Assembly: GCA_021155145.1 (NCBI GenBank)
Contig: JAJNPX010000545.1
Span: forward strand, 1-12,323
Origin: Acidisarcina sp.
GTDB taxonomy: Bacteria; Acidobacteriota; Blastocatellia; Pyrinomonadales; Pyrinomonadaceae
DNA: 12,323 nt
Direction: 5' to 3'
Shown: in pieces, positions 1 through 7,548 of the stretch
How positions within the stretch are numbered: position 1 is the first letter of the stretch
Layout: each line of letters starts with the position of its first letter
Notes under the pieces: model-generated
Database searches by the model: none
The model's input: only the letters and a program-made list of their open reading frames with translations
Told to the model about the DNA's origin: nothing
Program-made: the position numbers and the translations under genes

Positions 1-1
1 G

Positions 2-172
2 TTTTGCGTCTTTGTGGTCATCGGTGCGGCCGCATCGCTCGGTTCGGTGCTCGCGTTTTCCGACGCGATGATCCTCGCGATGGTGTTTCCGAACATGATC
101 GGCCTGTTCTTCCTTTTCCCAAAGGTCCGCGAAGAACTTGCACGCTATCTGGAAGCGATCGGCAGGACATAG
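2..172 (+). CDS. AGCS family sodium:alanine/glycine symporter, C-terminal end (partial)
   Basis: Only the last 56 residues are in the window; the reading frame is already open at base 2 and ends at a TAG at 170-172. The peptide has a small hydrophobic segment (VVIGAAASLGSVLAF), then FSDAMILAMVFPNMIGLFFL and a charged tail (FPKVREELARYLEAIG). The series 'FSDAM..AM.FPN.IGL..L.P.V...L..Y' is what I know as the C-terminus of bacterial alanine/glycine:cation symporters, which import alanine or glycine with sodium across the inner membrane. The last transmembrane helix and the cytoplasmic tail are visible. A strong terminator follows 29 bases after the stop, so this gene ends its transcription unit. 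The family call rests on a short tail and is inference from memory; substrate is not determinable here. Confidence 0.72.
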   Translation, partial: FCVFVVIGAAASLGSVLAFSDAMILAMVFPNMIGLFFLFPKVREELARYLEAIGRT

Positions 173-201
173 GCCACAACATCGGTTCGAATAAATACTC
201 A

Positions 202-230
202 GGGGCTGGCATTCGCCGGCTCCTTTTTTT
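202..230 (+). terminator. Rho-independent terminator after the AGCS gene
   Basis: The arms GGGGCTGGC (202-210) and GCCGGCTCC (215-223) pair over nine positions, two of them G-U, around the tetraloop ATTC. Seven T residues follow directly (224-230). This is a textbook intrinsic terminator for the symporter gene ending at 172, and it separates it from the promoter at 283-310. Confidence 0.9.
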
Positions 231-282
231 AGTTTCGCACGGGCATATTTCACGCAAAGCCTGAAAACGGAGACTCGCGGGC

Positions 283-310
283 TCGACAAGGGGCCAGAGA
301 AACGTATAAT
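283..310 (+). promoter_or_regulatory. Sigma-70-like promoter for the permease run
   Basis: A TCGACA box at 283-288 (5 of 6 matches to TTGACA) is followed after 16 bases by a perfect TATAAT at 305-310. It lies between a terminator and the first permease gene. Transcription would start near 317 and give an untranslated leader of about 105 bases. Consensus matching is direct observation; activity is inferred. Confidence 0.65.
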
Positions 311-421
311 AGCGTCGATATTCTTGCCTTCAGTTAGTCTGAGAAAAACCGAATAGGGAGTGAACCAGGCGCGGGTCTTCAGGGCCGATTTGCCTGCCGG
401 CTGTCCCGGCCGGGCCATTAT

Positions 422-1933
422 ATGGCAACTGACGTTGCTGGCGCAGAAAAGGGATCCAACGAAGGATTCATTCGCGGCCTCGGCCTGCTTGATTCGACAA
501 TGATCGTTGCCGGTTCGATGATCGGCTCCGGCATCTTTATTGTCTCGGCGGATATCGCGCGCCAGGTCGGCTCGCCCGGATGGCTGCTGGTCGTCTGGAT
601 CATTACGGGCCTGCTTACTGTGACGGCCGCTCTGTCGTACGGCGAACTCGCCGCAATGATGCCAAAGGCCGGCGGCCAATACGTGTATCTGCGCGAGGCC
701 TACTCGCCGATCTGGGGATTTCTTTACGGCTGGACACTTTTCCTTGTGATCCAAACCGCGACGATCGCCGCCGTGGCCGTCGCGTTTGGCAGATTTACAG
801 GCCTGCTCATACCCTGGATATCCGAGACGAATTATCTGATCCAGCCCACGCGTATCTCATCGAGCTACGCCTTTTCGCTCTCGACCGCCCAACTGCTCGG
901 CATCGCGATGATCGCCTTGCTGACCTTTATGAATACCCGCGGGCTCAAGCTTGGCAAACTTGTCCAGAATGTTTTCACATTTGCAAAGACCGGCTCGCTC
1001 ATTGCCCTGATCGTGCTTGGCATCGCTGTCGGGCTGCTCTGGCATGGCGAGATTGCGGCGGCGAATTTCGGCGACCTGTGGACCGTCCGCGGCAATATCC
1101 AGGATGTCGGCCATGGCCTGACGGCGGCCGCGGCATTCGGGCTCTTTGTCGGGATATGCGTTGCCCAGACGAACTCGCTGTTCTCGTCCGATGCGTGGAA
1201 CAATATCACCTTCACCGCCGGCGAGGTCCGCGACCCCAAACGAAACATACCGCTGGCACTTGCGCTCGGAACCGGCGGCGTGATCACGCTCTATCTTTTG
1301 GCGAACGTAGCCTACCTTGTCACCCTTCGTCTGGAAGATATTCAGACGGTCCCGAGCGACCGCATCGGCTCGGCGACGGCAGAAGTGATATTCCCCGGCT
1401 TCGGTGCGGTCCTTATGGCCGTGGCAACGATGATCTCTACATTCGGCTGCAATAACGGCCTAATTTTTGCCGGAGCCCGCGCATACTACGCGATGGCGAA
1501 GGACGGCCTTTTCTTCAAGGCAGCCGGCGAGTTGAACAAGTTTCACGTGCCGGCATGGGGCCTGATCATCCAGGGCGTCCTGGCCGCCTTTTATGTGCTT
1601 CCGCGGACGATCCGTGCGGATGGCACCTACGGCAGCCTGTACAACGACCTGCTTACGTACGTGATCTCGGCGGCGCTGATCTTCTATATTCTGACCATCA
1701 TCGGCATCTTTGTCTTGAGAAAGCGGCGGCCCGATGCCGAAAGGCCCTATCGAGCATTTGGATATCCGGTAATTCCGGCACTATACTGCGTCGGTGCCGC
1801 GATCATTCTCTTCGTACTGTTCGTTTACCAAACGACCGCCACGTGGCCGGGGCTGCTCATAGTTCTGACGGGTGTTCCCGTTTACTTTATTTGGAAGAAT
1901 TTGTCCGGCCGTAAAGCAGCAGGGCACTCATAG
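422..1933 (+). CDS. APC superfamily amino acid permease
   Basis: A 503-residue polytopic membrane protein with about 12 hydrophobic helices. The unwound-helix-1 motif GSGIF is at residues 35-39 in the segment STMIVAGSMIGSGIFIVSAD, followed by the helix 2-3 signature LSYGELAAMMPKAGGQYVYLREAY (71-94), both typical of APC transporters related to the LAT/SteT branch. It should move amino acids across the inner membrane by proton symport or exchange; the substrate cannot be read from sequence. The ATG at 422 is the first ATG or GTG in frame after the TAG at 335-337. No Shine-Dalgarno motif precedes it, and a short GC hairpin (396-410) sits where one would be. It is first in a run with the CAT-type permease (27-base gap) and probably the DASS transporter. 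Length is normal to slightly long for the family. Confidence 0.9.
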   Translation: MATDVAGAEKGSNEGFIRGLGLLDSTMIVAGSMIGSGIFIVSADIARQVGSPGWLLVVWIITGLLTVTAALSYGELAAMMPKAGGQYVYLREAYSPIWGFLYGWTLFLVIQTATIAAVAVAFGRFTGLLIPWISETNYLIQPTRISSSYAFSLSTAQLLGIAMIALLTFMNTRGLKLGKLVQNVFTFAKTGSLIALIVLGIAVGLLWHGEIAAANFGDLWTVRGNIQDVGHGLTAAAAFGLFVGICVAQTNSLFSSDAWNNITFTAGEVRDPKRNIPLALALGTGGVITLYLLANVAYLVTLRLEDIQTVPSDRIGSATAEVIFPGFGAVLMAVATMISTFGCNNGLIFAGARAYYAMAKDGLFFKAAGELNKFHVPAWGLIIQGVLAAFYVLPRTIRADGTYGSLYNDLLTYVISAALIFYILTIIGIFVLRKRRPDAERPYRAFGYPVIPALYCVGAAIILFVLFVYQTTATWPGLLIVLTGVPVYFIWKNLSGRKAAGHS

Positions 1934-1949
1934 AATTTTCACTTTTAGC

Positions 1950-1955
1950 AGGAGG
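1950..1955 (+). promoter_or_regulatory. Shine-Dalgarno site AGGAGG of the second permease
   Basis: A perfect AGGAGG ends five bases before the ATG at 1961. The TTG at 1958 in the same frame would leave only two bases, so this site fixes the start at 1961. It contrasts with the SD-less starts of the neighbouring transporter genes. Confidence 0.8.
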
Positions 1956-1960
1956 TTTTG

Positions 1961-3787
1961 ATGTCACTTTTTGCGACTAAACCAATATCCAAGATCATTG
2001 CCGAGGCGTCCGAGACCGGCACACATACGCTCAAGAAGACGCTTACGGCCCTCGATCTAACGATGCTCGGGGTCGGTGCGATCATCGGAACCGGTATCTT
2101 CGTTCTGACCGGCCAGGCGGCCGGCAAACACGCAGGGCCGGCCGTGATCATCTCAATGATCATCGCGGGCATCGTCAGCGCCTTTGCGGCACTTTGCTAT
2201 TCGGAATTCGCGGCGTGTGTCCCGATCTCGGGTTCGGCATATGCTTACGGCTACGGTACGCTCGGCGAATTCGTGGCCTGGATCATCGGTTGGGACCTGA
2301 TCCTCGAGTATGCATTCGGGGCGGCCACGGTCGCCGTCGGATGGTCGGGCTATGTCGTCAGCCTGCTTCAGACGCTTGGCATCAATTATCCGCTCGCCCT
2401 GGGCACGCCGCCCGGTGTGGCGATCCTGGACGCGAACGGCGCGACCATCGGACACGGCATCTTTAATCTTCCGGCGGCGCTGATCGCGGTGGCCGTAACG
2501 CTGCTGCTGATCCGCGGGATCAAGGAATCGGCCAGCTTCAACTCGATAATCGTCATCATCAAGGTCGTCGTCGTCGTTATCTTTATCGTGGCCGGAATAG
2601 GGTACGTAAATACCGACAATCTCGGCATCGGCTGCACGGTGGGAAGCCCCGGCTGTGCAGAATTCATGCCGTTCGGGTTTCCCGGCGTCGTAACAGGTGC
2701 CGCGGTCATCTTTTTTGCGTATATTGGGTTCGATGCGGTCTCGACCGCCGCACAGGAAGCAAGAAACCCGCAGAAAGATATGCCAATGGGCATTCTCGGC
2801 TCGCTTGCGATCTGTACGGTACTCTACATCCTGGTCGCCGGCGTGATGGTCGGACTCGTCGATTACAAGCTGCTGACGAATGCGGCGGCCCCGCTCGCGA
2901 CCGCGATCGACGAAGCATTGAAGGCGCAGCAGGGCACCTCGATAGGCATAATGGGAACCATTCTCGGCTACTTCTCGACCTATATTATCAAGATCGGCGC
3001 CGTGCTCGGTCTTAGCTCGACCATGGTCGTGATGGTGATGGGCCAGCCGCGTGTCTTTTATTCGATGTCAAAGGACGGCCTCCTGCCGGCGTGGGCCGCT
3101 AAGATCCATCCGAAGTACCAGACGCCTCACATCACGACGGCGATCACCGGCACGATCGTCGCGATCCTTGCCGGGTTCGTTCCGATCAGCCTGCTCGGCG
3201 AGCTCGTCAGTATCGGGACATTGTTCGCATTTGTGATCGTGGGAACGGGGATCATCATCCTCCGGTCCTCAAATCCGGCCCTTCATCGGCCGTTCAGGGT
3301 GCCCCTTTCGCCGTTTATCCCGATCGCGACCGTCGTTTCGGCGGCATATTTGATGAACAGCCTCCCGCTGGACACGTGGATACGCCTTATCGACTGGATG
3401 GCGATCGGCCTTGTCCTTTATTTTGCGTACAGCTACAACCACAGCAAGCTCGGCATAGACGAGGACCGCGGCGGCGATGAGACCGAATCGAACTACAAGC
3501 CGCCGATCGCCGCGATGCTTGCGATCGTGTTCGCAATAGCCTTGACACTCTATCAGGTCCCGTACTTGATGAATGTCACGTCCGAACATATGTGGTTCAA
3601 TGTGGGCATCAGACTATTCGCGTGGGTGGTCACGGGTGTTCTCGTAGGCGTGATGATGTACGGCAAAGGCGACCGCACGGCCAAGCGAACCCAACAGACC
3701 AGAAATCTCGGATTGGCCCTCTCGCTGGCAAATCTGGCCATCTGGGGCGGGATCACTTTCTGGTACTTTAAGTACATTCACGTTTAA
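1961..3787 (+). CDS. CAT-type (cationic amino acid transporter-like) amino acid permease
   Basis: A 608-residue APC superfamily transporter. The N-terminus has the CAT-family pattern: a polar lead with HTLKKTLTALDLTMLGVGAI, then GTGIF at residues 43-47, then FAALCYSEFAACVPISGSAYAYGYGTLGEFVAW. About 14 hydrophobic helices are expected. The C-terminus has an extra charged loop and two more helices beyond the 12-helix core, as in vertebrate CATs and long bacterial homologues; shorter homologues such as YfnA have about 460 residues. An external-looking loop (DNLGIGCTVGSPGCAEF) holds two cysteines that could form a disulfide. It probably imports amino acids; preference for cationic ones is only suggested by the family. 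The start is set by AGGAGG at 1950-1955. It lies 27 bases after the first permease, so the two are very likely one operon. Confidence 0.92.
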   Translation: MSLFATKPISKIIAEASETGTHTLKKTLTALDLTMLGVGAIIGTGIFVLTGQAAGKHAGPAVIISMIIAGIVSAFAALCYSEFAACVPISGSAYAYGYGTLGEFVAWIIGWDLILEYAFGAATVAVGWSGYVVSLLQTLGINYPLALGTPPGVAILDANGATIGHGIFNLPAALIAVAVTLLLIRGIKESASFNSIIVIIKVVVVVIFIVAGIGYVNTDNLGIGCTVGSPGCAEFMPFGFPGVVTGAAVIFFAYIGFDAVSTAAQEARNPQKDMPMGILGSLAICTVLYILVAGVMVGLVDYKLLTNAAAPLATAIDEALKAQQGTSIGIMGTILGYFSTYIIKIGAVLGLSSTMVVMVMGQPRVFYSMSKDGLLPAWAAKIHPKYQTPHITTAITGTIVAILAGFVPISLLGELVSIGTLFAFVIVGTGIIILRSSNPALHRPFRVPLSPFIPIATVVSAAYLMNSLPLDTWIRLIDWMAIGLVLYFAYSYNHSKLGIDEDRGGDETESNYKPPIAAMLAIVFAIALTLYQVPYLMNVTSEHMWFNVGIRLFAWVVTGVLVGVMMYGKGDRTAKRTQQTRNLGLALSLANLAIWGGITFWYFKYIHV

Positions 3788-3808
3788 TAGTTCGGCCGAT
3801 CCGGAATA

Positions 3809-3854
3809 GCCACAGGGAACACAGAGCAAACCATCTCTGTGGCCTCTCTGTGGC
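3809..3854. repeat. Two-part palindrome of the CACAGAG type
   Basis: Outer arms GCCACAG (3809-3815) and CTGTGGC (3848-3854) and inner arms CACAGAG (3820-3826) and CTCTGTG (3835-3841) pair perfectly, with a small internal loop and the apical loop CAAACCAT. The unit is built from repeats of a CTCTGTGG-like word. It fills most of the gap between the two flanking transporter genes and ends six bases before the ATG at 3861. No T-run follows, so it is not a standard terminator. I recall similar words as dispersed intergenic repeats in other genomes, but cannot confirm that here. Confidence 0.7.
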
Positions 3855-3860
3855 TTCTTT

Positions 3861-5267
3861 ATGCAAAGACCTCTCGTAAAGTGGCTCATCACCATCGGCG
3901 TCGGGCTTTCGATCTATCTGCTGCCGCGGCCTTCAGTGGTTCCGCCGGAGGCGTGGACGCTGCTTGCGGTCTTTACATCGACCATAGTCGGTTCCATCGT
4001 CCAACCGATGCCCGGAAGCGCGATCGTGCTCCTGGGTGTGGTCGCGCTCGCTTTGTTCCGGGCCGTCCCGATCGAAAAGGCGCTCAGCGGATACGCCGAC
4101 AAATATGTCTGGCTCGTCCTTGCTGCGTTCTTCATTTCGAGGGCGATGATCAAGACGGGCCTCGGCCACCGCATCGCGCTGATCTTCATACGGCTGATCG
4201 GCCGCAAGACGCTCGGCCTCGGCTACGCGCTCGTGTTCACCGACCTGATACTAGCCTCGTTCATTCCATCGACCGGGGCACGGTCGGGCGGCATCATTCT
4301 CCCGATCGCCCGCAGCGTCACAGAAACCTACGACTCGCGGCCCGAGGACGGCACCCAGGCGAGGCTCGGCACGTTCCTGATGACGATGCTCTATCAATGC
4401 GAGGTCATCCTGTGTGCGACCTTTCTGACCGGCCAGGCGTCGAATGTCATCATCCGCAATCTCACGGCTCAAAACTCGGGCATCGACCTCAATTACTCCG
4501 TTTGGTTCATTTCGGCCATCGTTCCGTCACTTCTATCTTTGGTCGCCATACCGCTGATGATCTATCGCTTTTTTCCGCCGGAGGTAAAGGAAACGCCGAA
4601 CGCCGTAACCTTCGCTCACGACGAACTCGCAAAGCTCGGCCTGCTGAGCAAGTCAGAAAAGGTGCTCCTGTACGTATTCGTGTCGGTCGTGCTCCTGTGG
4701 ATCACATCCGTATGGCACGGTATCGATTCGACCGTCATCGCGCTCGCCGGCATCGGCACTCTGCTCGTCGCCGGCGTACTCGCGTGGCGGGACCTGATCG
4801 ACGAATCGCACGCATGGGAGGTATTCATCTGGTACGGAGGGCTCGTAATGATGGCCGGTGAACTCGGAAGGACCGATCTGCCGACGATCTTTGCCGGCAC
4901 CGTCGCGGAGGCGGCAGGCGGGGCGAGTTGGCCGGTCGCACTGGCGATCCTGGCCCTTGTCTTCTTTTACGCTCATTACGCCTTTGCATCGATCACGGCT
5001 CACGTAATGGCGATGTTCGTTCCCTTCCTTTTGGTCACCACCGCGCTCGGCGCACCGGCCGGATTGAGCGTTCTGGTGCTCGCCTATTTCGCAAATCTGA
5101 GCGCCGGGCTGACCCATTACGGCACGACGCCCGCCCCGATCTATTTCGGGCTCGGCTATGTGAGCCAGCGGCGTTGGTGGACCGTCGGCTTTATCGCGGC
5201 GGCCATCAATATTGTGATCTGGTCGGTCGTCGGCCCGCTCTGGTGGAAGGCGTTGGGATGGTGGTAA
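3861..5267 (+). CDS. DASS/SLC13 family di- or tricarboxylate (2-oxoglutarate/malate or citrate type) transporter
   Basis: A 468-residue membrane protein of the divalent anion:sodium symporter family, close in pattern to plant 2-oxoglutarate/malate translocators and CitT. Family marks are WLVLAAFFISRAMIKTGLGHRIAL (84-107), IPSTGARSGGIILPI (135-149, first hairpin) and ANLSAGLTHYGTTPAPIYFGLGYV (411-434, second hairpin). It should move C4-C6 carboxylates such as malate, 2-oxoglutarate or citrate across the inner membrane; sodium coupling or exchange cannot be decided. The first hairpin normally carries S-N-T followed by A-R; here it reads S137-T138-G139 before A140-R141. There is no Shine-Dalgarno site, and the palindrome at 3809-3854 ends six bases upstream of this ATG. 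It may be cotranscribed with the CAT-type permease (73-base gap). Hairpins at 5280-5334 end the unit. Length is normal. Confidence 0.9.
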   Translation: MQRPLVKWLITIGVGLSIYLLPRPSVVPPEAWTLLAVFTSTIVGSIVQPMPGSAIVLLGVVALALFRAVPIEKALSGYADKYVWLVLAAFFISRAMIKTGLGHRIALIFIRLIGRKTLGLGYALVFTDLILASFIPSTGARSGGIILPIARSVTETYDSRPEDGTQARLGTFLMTMLYQCEVILCATFLTGQASNVIIRNLTAQNSGIDLNYSVWFISAIVPSLLSLVAIPLMIYRFFPPEVKETPNAVTFAHDELAKLGLLSKSEKVLLYVFVSVVLLWITSVWHGIDSTVIALAGIGTLLVAGVLAWRDLIDESHAWEVFIWYGGLVMMAGELGRTDLPTIFAGTVAEAAGGASWPVALAILALVFFYAHYAFASITAHVMAMFVPFLLVTTALGAPAGLSVLVLAYFANLSAGLTHYGTTPAPIYFGLGYVSQRRWWTVGFIAAAINIVIWSVVGPLWWKALGWW

Positions 5268-5279
5268 GGCTAAAGGAAA

Positions 5280-5308
5280 GGGCGTGACCCTTGCTCAAGG
5301 CCACGCCC
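5280..5308. terminator. Hairpin between convergent genes, likely bidirectional terminator
   Basis: GGGCGTG (5280-5286) pairs with CACGCCC (5302-5308), with an inner CCTT/AAGG stem around GCTC. It lies 12 bases after the DASS stop and just beyond the stop of the converging PPIase gene. No long T-run follows on the + strand; on the - strand the downstream sequence is moderately T-rich (CTTTCCTTTA). Termination is inferred from place and structure. Confidence 0.6.
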
Positions 5309-5312
5309 ATTC

Positions 5313-5334
5313 AAAATTTGATCCAGCAAATTTT
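5313..5334. repeat. AT-rich perfect inverted repeat, second hairpin of the convergent terminator region
   Basis: AAAATTTG (5313-5320) and CAAATTTT (5327-5334) are exact reverse complements around the six-base loop ATCCAG. It lies three bases beyond the stop codon of the - strand PPIase gene and may help to end its transcript. A near copy of part of it occurs at 10101-10116 (15 of 16 bases the same), so it may be a copy of a small dispersed repeat. Confidence 0.6.
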
Positions 5335-5336
5335 CT

Positions 5337-7319
5337 TTACTGATTCAGCAGATCGCCGAACGGCAGGTCCTCCTGATCTAGTTTTGCGACCGCATCCTTG
5401 TAGATGACAATATCGCCCGCGGCTTCCATCTTTTGCCGTGTCGAGGCAAGGTAGTCCGCAAAGACCTCGCCGCGCTTACGGGCCAGCATCTGTTCCATAA
5501 GCGTGGACCGCTGCTTTGCAAATTCGTCCATATTCGCTTCTTCGCGGCTGTTTACGCCGACAATATAATATGACTCGCCGATCTGTATAGGCGTCTTTGT
5601 GACCTCACCCTGTTTCAAGCCGTAGATCGCATCTTCGAGGGCATCGTTGGTGGTCGCGGTCGTTCCCTTTCCGAGCGGCGAACCGAGGATAAAGGACTTT
5701 GCCTCTTCGGCCGTCAGTCCTTTGGCCGACGCGGCCGCGCTGAGCGCTCCCACATTTGCAGCTCCCGAAGCGATCTGGTTCGCGATATCCGCGATCTGGG
5801 CCCTCGCCTTTTCGAGCTTGACCACATCAACGAGCTGGGCTCTTACCTCGTCAAATTCGGCGTCGCGCGGCGGTTTGGAATCGACCAGAATCGGGACGGC
5901 AAAGCCATTCTGCACAGGTATCTTTTCGCCTACATCCTGCGGGTTCACAAGCATAGAGATGCCGTCCTCGAACTGCGGCGAGACACCGACGTTCGGCACA
6001 TCGTCGCCGGGCTTAACATAGGCAGTTTCGCGGATCATGTCGGCGACGGCCATGTTTGCCTCACCGGCAAACTGTTTCGCGGTCGCGTCAACGTCCTTGT
6101 TCTGCTTGAGCGTCTCGGTCACCCTTTGGGCGAGTTCCGCTGCTGCCGCATATGCACGGCGGTTGCGAAGCGAGACCTCAAGTTCCTTTTTCGCATCCTC
6201 AAAGGTTTTCGGCACCGCCTCGCCCCGGCGAAGAATGAAGTATCGGCCCTGATAGTTTATCGGCTCCGTTATCTCGCCCGGCTGCATTCGTATCAACCGC
6301 TGGTAGGGATCGGTCGGATTGTTCAGATTCTCGCGCACCGCTCCCGGAAGGCTTCCGCCCTTTGCCGCCGAAACGGGGTTCTCCGATTGGCCTTTCGCGA
6401 TCTCGGCAAATTCCTGTTCGGAGACGGTCGGCCCGTTCTTCCTCAGGTCGGCGACCAGCGTGTTCGCTTTCTCAAGCACCTGGCCATCGAGTTCGGGCCG
6501 CGGGACCCGAAGGACGATCTCTTGCCCGAGCACGCCGCCGATCTTCCTGTCCGCCGGCAGCTTGTCGTATTCCGCTTTCAGGTCCGCATCGGTGATCGGG
6601 AGTTTTTCGCCGATCTTCGCGGTGCTCAAAAATACGTACTTGATCTTTTTCTGCGGCGAGTTTATGTAGTACGCCTGTTTGTTCTTTTCGAAGTAATCGC
6701 GAAGGTCCTGCTCCGAAGGCGTGATCGCCTGAGCCAGGTCCTGCGGGTTGACGAGCACGTAAGAGAGGTCAAATTTCGTATTGCTCCGCTGAAAGTCCCG
6801 CAAAACCTCCTCTTCCGAGACCGTTACGCCCGCCGTAATGAAAGCACGCAGTTTCTCTGCACTCAGCGAATCGCGGATCTGCTCTTCGAAGGCCGCGATG
6901 CTGCCGGCCTGGGCGACCGCATTCTGTTCGTACAGTTTCTGGTCGAATGGCCGCCCGTCAACCGGTGTGAACTGTTCGCGGATGGCGGTCGCGACCTCGG
7001 CGTCGGACGCCCGCAGGCCTAGACGCTTCGCCTCGACCCGCGTGATACGGCTACCGATAATGCTGCTGAGGATCGACTTTGCGGGATATGGCCGGCCCTG
7101 CATCATCTGTGAAAACGCCTGCTTCTGACGGTAGACCTCGCCGACCGTGATCTTTTCACCGCCGACGCTGGCCGCTGTCTCCTGACTCAACGCCAGGTTC
7201 CCGGAAATGTCGCCGCTCGAGGGCGCATAAAATAGGACAAGACTTGCGACCATGATGATCGCAAAAATAAGAAGGACGAAGTTACGCGTCCGCTCGAGGC
7301 GCTTGAAAAACTTTAACAT
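5337..7319 (-). CDS. Membrane-anchored peptidyl-prolyl isomerase, PpiD/SurA type
   Basis: A 660-residue protein with a basic N-terminus (MLKFFKRLERTRN), one transmembrane helix at about residues 14-31, and the rest predicted outside the cytoplasm. Residues about 36-200 resemble the SurA/PpiD N-terminal chaperone domain (SVGGEKITVGEVYRQ; REQFTPVDGRPFDQKLYEQ). A parvulin-like (PPIC) domain spans about 262-366, with QEFAEIAKGQSENPVSAAKGGSLPG and a closing YQGRYFILRRGE. A weaker second PPIC-like region lies near 530-610 (LKQGEVTKTPIQIGESYYIVGVNSR). Such proteins assist folding of exported and outer-membrane proteins at the periplasmic side of the inner membrane; the role here is inferred from architecture. 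Length matches PpiD (about 620). An AGG nine bases before the ATG is a plausible ribosome site. It is a single-gene unit, divergent from nadK. Confidence 0.88.
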   Translation of the reverse strand: MLKFFKRLERTRNFVLLIFAIIMVASLVLFYAPSSGDISGNLALSQETAASVGGEKITVGEVYRQKQAFSQMMQGRPYPAKSILSSIIGSRITRVEAKRLGLRASDAEVATAIREQFTPVDGRPFDQKLYEQNAVAQAGSIAAFEEQIRDSLSAEKLRAFITAGVTVSEEEVLRDFQRSNTKFDLSYVLVNPQDLAQAITPSEQDLRDYFEKNKQAYYINSPQKKIKYVFLSTAKIGEKLPITDADLKAEYDKLPADRKIGGVLGQEIVLRVPRPELDGQVLEKANTLVADLRKNGPTVSEQEFAEIAKGQSENPVSAAKGGSLPGAVRENLNNPTDPYQRLIRMQPGEITEPINYQGRYFILRRGEAVPKTFEDAKKELEVSLRNRRAYAAAAELAQRVTETLKQNKDVDATAKQFAGEANMAVADMIRETAYVKPGDDVPNVGVSPQFEDGISMLVNPQDVGEKIPVQNGFAVPILVDSKPPRDAEFDEVRAQLVDVVKLEKARAQIADIANQIASGAANVGALSAAASAKGLTAEEAKSFILGSPLGKGTTATTNDALEDAIYGLKQGEVTKTPIQIGESYYIVGVNSREEANMDEFAKQRSTLMEQMLARKRGEVFADYLASTRQKMEAAGDIVIYKDAVAKLDQEDLPFGDLLNQ

Positions 7320-7548
7320 CTGATATTACCTGCAATGCTGGAATATGCTGTCAATACGGCAAACTGAAATATTAGCAAATCAAAATGCAATGTCCAACGT
7401 TCGGCGGCCTGCAAACACGGCATTTCAGCTCTCATTACCTGCGAGTTTGATGCAGGCTGACCGGGCAGCGGTGGCCCGCGTCCGGGCGCGGCCAATGCTT
7501 GCGGTTTGGGCCGAATTGTTTAATCATTACGCATCGCTGGCAATGGAG
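7320..7548. other. Divergent regulatory region between the PPIase gene and nadK
   Basis: About 229 bases that must hold promoters for both directions. A TTGACA on the - strand (7354-7349) has only a TAATAT 20 bases further on (7328-7323), which is too far for a confident promoter. A GC hairpin (7473-7493) lies before nadK without a T-run. The word ATTACCTGC occurs at 7325-7333 and 7434-7442. I cannot place either promoter with confidence. Confidence 0.4.

Larger units (their letters stand above)
173..421. other. Intergenic region: terminator, promoter and leader
   Basis: Besides the terminator (202-230) and promoter (283-310) this region holds a leader of about 105 bases. A short GC hairpin, GCCGG (396-400) with CCGGC (406-410), ends 11 bases before the permease ATG. 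I see no known riboswitch pattern and no short gene with a ribosome site. Confidence 0.6.

Noticed and set aside
3839..4861. A 340-codon open frame on the + strand overlapping the DASS gene in another frame
   Set aside because: It is rich in Arg, His and Asp with no membrane or domain pattern, a typical shadow of a GC-rich gene; the DASS frame has clear family motifs.
6126..7022. A 298-codon open frame on the + strand opposite the PPIase gene
   Set aside because: Antisense shadow; the - strand frame has signal, SurA and PPIC patterns and explains the whole region.
7323..7354. TTGACA/TAATAT promoter for the PPIase gene on the - strand
   Set aside because: The spacing is 20 bases and the -10 box is weak; it would also give an almost leaderless message although an AGG ribosome site is present.
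7473..7493. GC hairpin as a terminator or riboswitch before nadK
   Set aside because: No T-run follows, it is far from any + strand gene end, and it fits chance pairing in GC-rich DNA.
7345..7548. N-terminal extension of NAD kinase by up to 68 residues
   Set aside because: The extra residues are unlike NAD kinase, lie in the divergent promoter region, and the protein from 7549 has the normal length and start.
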